From: Blastococcus sp. URHD0036
GTDB taxonomy: Bacteria > Actinomycetota > Actinomycetes > Mycobacteriales > Geodermatophilaceae
Assembly (NCBI RefSeq): GCF_000701365.1
Contig: NZ_JNIK01000001.1
Span: forward strand, 62,001-126,000
Length of the DNA: 64,000 nucleotides
Direction of reading: 5' to 3'
The notes below the pieces were generated by a model, which searched no databases, was not told the origin of the DNA, and worked only from the letters and a program-made list of their open reading frames with translations. The position numbers and the translations under genes are program-made. This document shows positions 41,769 through 49,900 of this stretch, piece after piece (position 1 is the stretch's first letter; each line of letters opens with the position of its first letter).

Positions 41769-42761
41769 ATGACGTTCAGCGGCACGATCCGTTACGACCG
41801 ACGCGTCAGCAACCACTTCCTAGCGCACTTCCTGCATGGCGGCGTGGCTCACTCCCTAACCGAGTACGCCAGGAATGCGCGCTTTCCGGTGGACCTGCAG
41901 ATGCGACACAACCCCAAGACTGGCGCCGAGCACGCCTCGTTGTACGTGGGGCTTACAAGCGTGCTCAACGTCGAGTCGAAGCCCCGGCCGCATCCCCGTC
42001 TTGCGCTGACCGCTAACGCGAGGTGGGCGAGCACTGAGCACGGATTCGATCCCGACTGGTCGACGCCGGCCGACGTGACGCAGTGGACGTCCCGCTGGTC
42101 GCAGGTGGAGGGCTATCTGGAGCAAGTCATCCCAGTCGTCGCCGTCACGCGGCACGCGCACACCGAGGGTGCAGTCCAGGCTGCGGTCAGCGCCTTCTCC
42201 GACGAGAGCCGGGTGATGCTCGACCGGGAGGTGACGCCCCACTTCCTCGACACCGCTGCCAAGGAAGCCGTGCTGAGACCACTGAGCAACGCGCTGGTGG
42301 CCGCCCTCGAGCAGAGGCGACCGGTTCAGGCGGCGGTGCCGAAGAACTTTGGTGCCGAGTGTGATCTGCTCGCTGTCGACCGCTTGGGGCGATTGCTCGC
42401 TGTCGAGGTCAAGCCGAAAGCGCCGTCCCTGGTGTGGACTCCCGCTCAGGCGACCATGTACGCGCGGGTCCTTCAGGCATGGGTGGCGGATGACTGCGAC
42501 GCGCAACCCGGATGGACCGCCGTCGTCACCGGCATGCTCGAGCAGCGACGTGCTCTGGGGCTAGCTCCGCGATTCGAGGTTGCCCTTCCGAGGATCCCTG
42601 AGGTCGTGCCTGTGATCGCGTTCCAGCGGGGAGTGCCGCAGCAGTACGTCGACGGTCTCTGGGCGGTTCAACAAGCCTTGCTCGAGCAGGGGGTTGGTGA
42701 CCCGACCCTCGAGGTCTACGAGGTGTCCCTGTCCGGGCGACTCGACAGGGTGTTCGCCTGA
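41769..42761 (+). CDS. PD-(D/E)XK nuclease-domain protein
   Basis: A 330-residue protein. The C-terminal half contains FGAECDLLAVDRLGRLLAVE then VKPK, a clear ECD-x(13)-EVK active site with Asp199, Glu213 and Lys215 of the PD-(D/E)XK superfamily. The N-terminal half (about 1-180) has no domain I know and may recognise DNA or a partner. ATG 41769 is taken. It is in the same orientation as the smaller nuclease upstream. It could be a solitary restriction nuclease of type IV character. Confidence 0.75.
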   Translation: MTFSGTIRYDRRVSNHFLAHFLHGGVAHSLTEYARNARFPVDLQMRHNPKTGAEHASLYVGLTSVLNVESKPRPHPRLALTANARWASTEHGFDPDWSTPADVTQWTSRWSQVEGYLEQVIPVVAVTRHAHTEGAVQAAVSAFSDESRVMLDREVTPHFLDTAAKEAVLRPLSNALVAALEQRRPVQAAVPKNFGAECDLLAVDRLGRLLAVEVKPKAPSLVWTPAQATMYARVLQAWVADDCDAQPGWTAVVTGMLEQRRALGLAPRFEVALPRIPEVVPVIAFQRGVPQQYVDGLWAVQQALLEQGVGDPTLEVYEVSLSGRLDRVFA

Positions 42762-43161
42762 CCAGGCTGACCGGACCAGGGAGCGCGTCTTTGAGTCCGC
42801 CATCAGGGACACCTCTAGGACGCACGACAGGCCCAGTGCACCCAACGCTCGGCGACCAGTGACGCCACTGCGGGCCCCGGTTCTGCACCGGAGATCAGCA
42901 AGATGACGAGGCGACACACCTCTTGCATCTTCGGTAAGGGCGACTCGTTGTGACGACTTCGACGGACGCACCGCGCGCTGAACATCCTCAACGCCAGCCC
43001 CTGGTGCCTGGGGGCAAGAGGTGTGATGCCTTGTGATCTTGAGGTAGGCATGGAAGGGGCGCTCGATGAAGCCGTATCCCAAGGTTGCCTTGCTAGGGGG
43101 TCGGCTTGTGTCTGGAGCCTTCAGGTGTCCCTGAAGGCGGCTTACGGGCCAGGATGACTCG
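42762..43161. other. 400-bp gap with an inverted repeat, no gene seen
   Basis: No convincing coding region. CCGCCATCAGGGACACCT at 42796-42813 is the near-complement of AGGTGTCCCTGAAGGCGG at 43123-43140 (17 of 18 bases pair). The second copy ends 21 bases before the GTG of the next gene. The first part lies after the nuclease stop. The repeats may bracket an acquired segment or be transcription signals. Confidence 0.45.
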
Positions 43162-44286
43162 GTGAAGCGAGACGCCCAGGTTCTGCACACCAAGGCCATT
43201 GCCTCGATGCGGGTCGCCACGGCGGCGTTCAACTCACCGGATGACGTCGGCCGGGTGACACAGGTGCTCCTTTCCCTCCAGCACTCGTTCGAGATGTTGC
43301 TCAAGGCCGCGCTGGTGCAACAACGAGTGCGGGTCTTCGACAAGGAGTCGGGCCGGTCCATCGGGATGGACAAGTGCATCAACCAGGCGCAGAACAACAC
43401 CGTCATCAAGCTGACCGACGACGAGGCGGGCACCCTTCGCACCATCGACGCGATGCGGGACGACGAGCAGCACTGGTTCGCCGAGGTGTCGGAGCAGATC
43501 CTCTACCTGCACGCCCGAGCTGGGATCACCCTCTTCGACGAGTTGCTGGACCGTGTGTTCGGGCAGCGACTGGCCACCCACCTGCCCCTCCGGGTCTTAC
43601 CCCTCTCGACGGACCCACCACGCGACCTCCATCTCCTCCTCGACGAGGAGTACAGCGCCATCGCCGACCTACTCAGGCCGAAGCGCCGGATGACCGAGCC
43701 CGCGAAGGCCAGAATCCGCACTCTGCTCGCGATGGAGGCTCACGAGGAGCCGGACACCCGCGTCTCCGACAAGGACGTCAAACGAGTCGTCAAGGGGATC
43801 CGAGCGGGCAAGACCCGAGCCGAGGTCTTTCCCCGGCTGGAAAACCTGGCCTCGGAGGTGATCGGTGATGGGCCGAACGTGACGGTGCACTTCAGCAAGA
43901 AGGGCGAGGGCGCTGCCGTGCACTTCGTCGCCGAGGACGCCGACGTTGAGTCGGCCGCGATCCGCGAGGTCGACCTCAACGCTCGGTTCCACCGCTCGAA
44001 GGCTGAGCTAGCCGACGCGCTCGGGGTGAAGCAGCACATCGCCACCGCACTGAGGGACCACCTCGCGGTCGACCAGGATCCCCGTTGCTACCGGGATACC
44101 AAGTACAACAACTCCGTCCTCCGCAAGTACTCGGACCGGGCCTTCGCCTCGATGCGCGAGGTCATCAAGGCCGGCAATGCCGAGGCGGTGAGGTCGGCGC
44201 ACAACCCGAACAAGGGCACGCGCCACGAGCGTTGCTCGATCGAGGGCTGCAAGGCCTGCACGAACCCCGCCCCGACACACAGGTGA
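43162..44286 (+). CDS. DUF3644-like protein with a HEPN-type RX4H motif
   Basis: A 374-residue protein. The N-terminal region VTQVLLSLQHSFEMLLKAAL looks like the first helices of a HEPN-type fold, and AMRDDEQHWFAEVSEQILYL carries Arg99-x4-His104, the RX4-6H pattern of HEPN ribonucleases. I recognise the overall sequence as DUF3644-like. The C-terminus has CSIEGCKAC, a possible metal site. GTG 43162 is taken. HEPN proteins often cleave RNA to halt growth on infection. No antitoxin is adjacent. Confidence 0.65.
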   Translation: MKRDAQVLHTKAIASMRVATAAFNSPDDVGRVTQVLLSLQHSFEMLLKAALVQQRVRVFDKESGRSIGMDKCINQAQNNTVIKLTDDEAGTLRTIDAMRDDEQHWFAEVSEQILYLHARAGITLFDELLDRVFGQRLATHLPLRVLPLSTDPPRDLHLLLDEEYSAIADLLRPKRRMTEPAKARIRTLLAMEAHEEPDTRVSDKDVKRVVKGIRAGKTRAEVFPRLENLASEVIGDGPNVTVHFSKKGEGAAVHFVAEDADVESAAIREVDLNARFHRSKAELADALGVKQHIATALRDHLAVDQDPRCYRDTKYNNSVLRKYSDRAFASMREVIKAGNAEAVRSAHNPNKGTRHERCSIEGCKACTNPAPTHR

Positions 44287-44352
44287 CTCGGCGAACTAGT
44301 ACCCCGGCCAACTGCGTTCGCCCCGCCTATGCAGCGTGGGCGCGGGGCTGCG

Positions 44353-44370
44353 TGTCCCCAAGCGGCCCAC
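44353..44370 (+). repeat. Recurring island motif, copy 3
   Basis: TGTCCCCAAGCGGCCCAC lies 48 bases upstream of the KAP NTPase start. It shares 16 of 18 bases with copies at 40586 and 41614. Confidence 0.55.
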
Positions 44371-44418
44371 CTAAGAGACGGTCCACCGCTCAGACTGAAA
44401 CTTGGAGAGGATGTGCCA

Positions 44419-46515
44419 ATGAGTGAAGCCGCCTGGACCGACGACCCGTTGGACTCTTCCAGAGGCGACACGTTAGGGCGACGGCCGTACGCTCACCGGG
44501 CTGCCGAACTCATCCGCGGCACCCACTCCTTTGACTCCAGCATTGTCTTTGGGTTGAGCGGACCGTGGGGAAGCGGCAAGACGTCTCTCATCAATATGAT
44601 CGTCGAGCATCTGACTGCTCAATCGAACTGGGCGATCGCTCGCTTCACGCCCTGGGCCACGAGCGACATCACTGGGCTGCTGGAAGAATTTTACTCCTCG
44701 CTCTCGCAGTCGCTCCCAAAGAAGAAGGGGCGCCAAGTTAGACGAGCCCTCGGCGTGGCTGCGCGAGTCGCTGCCCCAGCAGCTAACCTGATCCCGATCG
44801 CTGGCGCTTCCGCGGCCGAAGCCGGAAGGATTGTCGCTGACAGGCTGACCAAGACGCCACCGTGGGATCTTGCCTTCTCTGAGGCGTCACAGGAACTGCG
44901 CAAGCTGGAGACCCCGATACTCGTCGTAGTCGACGACATTGACCGTTTACACGTCGACGAGTTGATGACCCTCCTCAAAGTTGTTCGACTCCTTGGACGA
45001 TTCCCGGGCGTTCAGTACCTCTTAGCATACGATGATGAAACTCTCTTTCGTACTTTATCATCCACCTCCACGGTTAGTGCCAACGATGGGTCCGCAGAAC
45101 GATATATGGAGAAGATTGTTCAATATCCTCTCCTGGTTCCGCCTCTGCTCCATCACCAGCAGCTATCTCGCTTGAATGACGGAATCGCACAAGTCGCTCG
45201 GCGCACGGACTCCGGAGAGGATCGCTTGAGTGCCCTCGTCGACTGCTTCGTCGCACTTCTGCGAACACCTCGAGCCATCGATCGGTACGTCGCTCAGCTG
45301 CGGCATCACCTCCCGATGGTCCCTCCGGATGAAGTCGACGACGCTGACGTCCAACTGCTGACCTTGCTTCGCGTCAGTTTTCCGAGCCTCTTCACTGCGC
45401 TACCTCGGTATCGACGCCAGCTCCTTGATGGGCACACAGGCGAGATGGAGCGGGGTGGCCCGTCCGTCAACTTCGTTCGCTTCCAACTGGACCCACTCCT
45501 GTCCCTAGTCCCAGACATGCACCGAGACGTCGTTGAGCAGCTCCTGGTCTCTCTTTTTCCGAAGACAAAGGACGAACGAAAGTTTGCCGTCTACGGGAGC
45601 CACACTGGGCGCGGCGTGGCTAATGAGAAATACTTCGATCGGTACTTCGCAATGGGGATTCCCGCGCATGACGTCAGCGATGCAGCGGTGCGAGCGGCCA
45701 CGCGTGCAGCATCTCAGGGCGACGGCGCAGCGTTGAGCACACTTCTCCAAGACGAAGATCGAGAGCGTCAACTCCTAGTCTTGAGCAAAGCGACTAACGA
45801 TGACAATCAACCTGCCATCGACTCCGAGCGACTCCAACTCGCCCTTGTCGTTGCCGACCTGGTGAACCAGGCGCCGGACGAGGACGGAAGCCCATTCGGA
45901 ACCCGAGAGGAACTGCTTGGATGGCTATCGCGCCAAATAGCAGACCTCGATCCCGATACGCCGGCACAACGGATCGTTGACCTTCTCCAGACCCTTTCGT
46001 CGGGCGCGCTCAGGACGCGCGCTTGGCGCAGGGTCGAGTATGCCCTCGAAAGACGCCCGTCCGACCGTTTACCTAAATGGTCGACCGAAGTGGCGGAGAG
46101 CCTTGCCAGTGAAGCTGTGTCCCACTTTGTGGAGCACTTGCTGCAGGCGGATTCGGCGCCAACGGGGTCTCAAGTGGGATATGAACTTCACTTCGCCCTG
46201 CGCCATGGTCGAGCAAGTGAACTCCGTGCCAAAGTGCAGGAACTGCTGACAAGTGAAAAGATTGACCTTTCGGTTCTGGCTTCGCGGCTCGTTTCTGCGC
46301 ACACGATCGTTGGGATCAGGCCAAACTGGGAACTGTCGACTGACTTCGATCAAGAGACATATGACCTTATTGCACCGCCTGGTGACAACCCTTGGTACTC
46401 GGAGTCGCGGGAAGAAGTTGACACTCACGACCTGAGCTGGGCCAACCGCAGGCGATTCGTCGTCGGCCGAGTCTCCCCGCCATCAGCAACGGAAGGGACC
46501 CCGCAAGAGGAGTGA
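44419..46515 (+). CDS. KAP-family P-loop NTPase
   Basis: A 698-residue protein. ATG 44419 has GGAGAGG eight bases upstream. Walker A is GPWGSGKTS (48-56). Walker B ILVVVDDIDRL starts at 167, followed by LMTLLKVVRLLGRFPGVQYL and LAYDDE, all typical of KAP NTPases. A weakly hydrophobic stretch (APAANLIPIAGASAAEAG, 119-136) lies between them where KAP proteins carry membrane helices; here it is short. The C-terminal 400 residues are helical and unrecognised. KAP NTPases occur in several anti-phage systems as sensors or motors. Confidence 0.82.
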   Translation: MSEAAWTDDPLDSSRGDTLGRRPYAHRAAELIRGTHSFDSSIVFGLSGPWGSGKTSLINMIVEHLTAQSNWAIARFTPWATSDITGLLEEFYSSLSQSLPKKKGRQVRRALGVAARVAAPAANLIPIAGASAAEAGRIVADRLTKTPPWDLAFSEASQELRKLETPILVVVDDIDRLHVDELMTLLKVVRLLGRFPGVQYLLAYDDETLFRTLSSTSTVSANDGSAERYMEKIVQYPLLVPPLLHHQQLSRLNDGIAQVARRTDSGEDRLSALVDCFVALLRTPRAIDRYVAQLRHHLPMVPPDEVDDADVQLLTLLRVSFPSLFTALPRYRRQLLDGHTGEMERGGPSVNFVRFQLDPLLSLVPDMHRDVVEQLLVSLFPKTKDERKFAVYGSHTGRGVANEKYFDRYFAMGIPAHDVSDAAVRAATRAASQGDGAALSTLLQDEDRERQLLVLSKATNDDNQPAIDSERLQLALVVADLVNQAPDEDGSPFGTREELLGWLSRQIADLDPDTPAQRIVDLLQTLSSGALRTRAWRRVEYALERRPSDRLPKWSTEVAESLASEAVSHFVEHLLQADSAPTGSQVGYELHFALRHGRASELRAKVQELLTSEKIDLSVLASRLVSAHTIVGIRPNWELSTDFDQETYDLIAPPGDNPWYSESREEVDTHDLSWANRRRFVVGRVSPPSATEGTPQEE

Positions 46516-46943
46516 CCGCCCACGAGCGGCGTTACGGCAGTGGGCGGCACCAACTGGGAACGAAAAACGAATGTCCTTGAGGCCGCCTTCAGGGCGGTTG
46601 AACGACTCACTATGAGTGGCAGCACGACCGCTCGCGTATTCGTCACAACGAGTCCTGACGCCGCAGATGAAAGACGTGTGACGGCGATGATCTCGTGGAG
46701 GTTCAGTGGTGAATGGGGGCGCCTGTGTCAGGTGCCGAGCATCGGGGGAATCTGTTCGTGGCATACGTCTTCGAGTTGCCCTCTGAGGCTGCCTCGCGAG
46801 GGTCTTGCGGTTGCTGACTCGAGCCCAGGCAAACCGACGGCCGTCATCTCGATGGAGGTCGCTTGGAGTTGCCGCCAGCGGTTGTCGGCCCTCTCCCTGG
46901 TCGGGCTCTCGGCGTCCAGGGCCACCGCTCACCGCTTGCCTCC
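46516..46943. other. 428-bp gap between convergent genes with small hairpins
   Basis: No gene is supported. CCGCCCAC (46516-46523) pairs with GTGGGCGG (46540-46547) right after the KAP stop. A second small palindrome, CCGCC-TTCAG-GGCGG, lies at 46583-46597. Either may terminate transcription of the KAP gene. Confidence 0.4.
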
Positions 46944-49900
46944 TCAGCTTCCTCCGAGCCCCATCCCGAGAGTCCATAAGGGTCCGGTCTGCTCGATGAA
47001 CGGGTTGCTGGCCACCGCTCGCGGGTCTACTCGGCGAAGCGACTCGATGGCGTCGGTCAGGCTCTCCGCCGGCAGTTGCCCGATGGCCTGCAGGGCGAAA
47101 GATGCGACGAGAACGTTGCGTCCAACACTGTCGCGTTCCCCCGCGGTCAGTTGGGAGAGGCGGCCCGCTGCGGCGGGGAGGTCGTCGGGGTCGAAGAACC
47201 AGGGGGATGGTCGAGTTGGTTGGCTGCCGGCGATCGTGGCGAGCATTGCCCGTCGAGCCGCCGGGTCGCGGCGGAGGCGATACAGCAGGGGAAGGGTGAG
47301 CTGCCACAGGGAGTCCCGGAGATGCTCGGTTCGTCGGGGATGGAACAGGCCACCGACGAGAGCTGGGAGCTCGGCTGCGGGACCGGCGCCGAAGCAGAGC
47401 GCCGCAACTTCGACCCAGTTGGCCGGCGGAGGCATCTCGGGAGGCCTCTCTCGGAACCAGTCGGACAAAGTGGCGCGCCAGTACCGCGTCTGGGCATCTT
47501 CAGGGAAGAGCAGCGTGAACGCCGTCCGGCGGACCGACCGGTGCGCGTGGGACCAGGCGCTCGCATCGATCCAGGCGTCGCTGTCCTGGTCGGGGATGAG
47601 TGCCCGACGAATGTCGTTCATGCTTGCGGGGCGCCGACCCTGCTCGTCCAGAAGGCGCTGCAGCGCCCACCGGTTGACGCGTTGATGTCGGTCCCCGTCG
47701 CTGGCGGAGCCGTCTTCGGTCGCGCGAAGGACCCACTGCACCGTGGCGGTCACCGGGCTGGCGTCTTGCTGCCGCCAATCGATCACGGTGGGCGCCAGTG
47801 ACAGTTGCTGTCGGGTCTGCGCGTCGGCGAGTAGGTGTGGCCCTGCGGCGCTGCCGGCGTCAGATTCCGCGGTGCCGTTGAGGTGGGCGCTGAGAAGTTC
47901 TTGGATGTCTGGGCTCTGGTCGGCCGCCAGGGCCAGGGATTCGAGCGCCCGGAGCAGGCGAGGTTGCACAGGCTCCCTATCGATGCGCCCGCCGGTGAGT
48001 CGCGTCAACAGCGTCGACCCGAAGTGCTGCGTCAGTCGGGCCCAACTGTCGGCGATCAGCCGGACCAGCATCTCGTCCGGATTGCCGAAGATGTCGTGTA
48101 GCCGTACGCCGGGTTCGGTCGGCTCGCCGATCGCTTCTCGAAGCCCGTCGATCAGGTCCAGCCGTTCCAGCAACAGCATGCTGATCCAGGCGTTCTGCCG
48201 GTCCTCTTCGAACGTCGGCCCGTAGCAGCACAGATCGTCCCGGACCTCCTGCTGCCACCGGGCGAGTTCCGGAAGGAGCTCGGCCGAAGTCCCGAAGTTG
48301 GCGGCTTGATGCCGCAAGAGGTGCAGGGTCATTCCCACGGTAACGGTGCGGCGGACACCGTTATCGGGGTCGGTCTTCCATGCGGCGAGGACGTCGCCGA
48401 GTTCGGTGGGAGTCAGACTGCTGCGGCACAGCTCGTGAGCGAGGACCTCGCGGAGTTCGGCGTCCAGAAAGCCCATCAGGTTCATAGCTTCGTCGACGAC
48501 CTGCGGCGATCGCGCGCAGGGGCGCTCGATGTGGGCGCGCAGCGCCGCAGAGTGGATGGTGTCCGGAATGCCGTCGGTGACGTGCCGGTTGCTGCGCAGC
48601 GCGTCCAGCGCGTAGTCGACGGTCAGGTCAGGCCACGTGTAGATGATGTCCGCGATGTGCCAGCCCAGCCCGGAGGTAGGCACCCGCGTGCAAGAGGCGC
48701 ACACATCTGTCGGGCGGTATGCCGCCAGGATTTCGCGGGCATGGCTGCGCCGCTCGTCAGCCGATAGCCCGACGTCGACCTGCGCCGAATGGGTGGCGGT
48801 GGGAGAGGTGCTTGCGGCCTCGCTGATGAGATGCCAGGCGCTGGCCACCGATTGGGCCAAGACGACTTGGTCCTGCCCGCGAATGGGGCTGTCGGCCTGG
48901 TGCGAGGACAAGAGCAACCCGAGAATGCGTTCGAAGCCGGCTCGGAGGCCAAGGACGTCGAGGGCGATCGGAGACAGCGCAGCAGCCTTGCTGTCGTCGG
49001 TGAGTCGGGCGATGAGCTCGGCTCGGACGGCCTCGTCGTGCCCGAACTGATCGTTCAGCTGTGCCGCGATGCCCCACGGACGCCAGGCGTTGAGGCCCTG
49101 CAGCAGGACAGCGCGGCGCCTGTCCGGCGGCAAGACGGCGGCCGCGGACAGCCAATCAGTCAGGGCCAGACCGGCGGCTTCTGCCTCTAGCCGCTGGCCG
49201 AGGGCGTCCTGCAAAGGGACGTGATCACGCCACTGCTGCGGAAGAGCGCTGAGGTTGCTTAGCTGCAGCAAGCCGCCGTGTTCGCGGCCAAGCTCGGACA
49301 CGAACCAATCGCGGACGCGGTCGTCGTCGGCGAGCGGGCCGCAGGCCAGCGCCAACGCCAGCGGGCGATTCCCTCCCCGGCGCCCGTTGGTGCGCAGCGT
49401 GTTCAGCACGTCGTCGGTGATCGCAGCACGCGTTGGGGGCTCGGCGTCCTGCACGACGCGGGCGACCGCCTCGTGAAGCAAGCTTGTCGCCGTTTGCTCG
49501 GGCCACCAGTACTCCTGCTGCAGGTGATCGAGCAGCCAACGGGTCTCCTCGGGGGTCAGAATGCTGCGCGCAGGGGCATCGGGAGTTCCGGAGACCGCCA
49601 GGTACAGCGCCGTCGTGCGGATGGCGAACCGCCGCTGGCGTCGACCCCAAGCCAGGTGCTCGTAAGTCTCTGGCGCGTGCGGCCATCCCAGGCCGAGAGC
49701 CAGGAGCGCAGCGGCCTGAGCGCTGACCGTGGGGCCGTCCCGGATGACGTGGAGCAGCGCCGTCAGCGCCAGGCGACGAACGGCGTCCGAGGGTGCCGTG
49801 CGGTCATCGTCGCTGGACGTGGCGGTCGGTTGCCTCGGGGGTGGAGGCGCCGGCCCGAACCGGCGGGCGATCGCCTCGGCGGCGGATGCCCGAACGTCCG

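Noticed and set aside
42561-43445. A minus-strand 294-codon frame across the gap before the DUF3644-like gene
   Set aside because: It overlaps the ends of two good plus-strand genes antisense and shows no domain. The gap is better read as non-coding.
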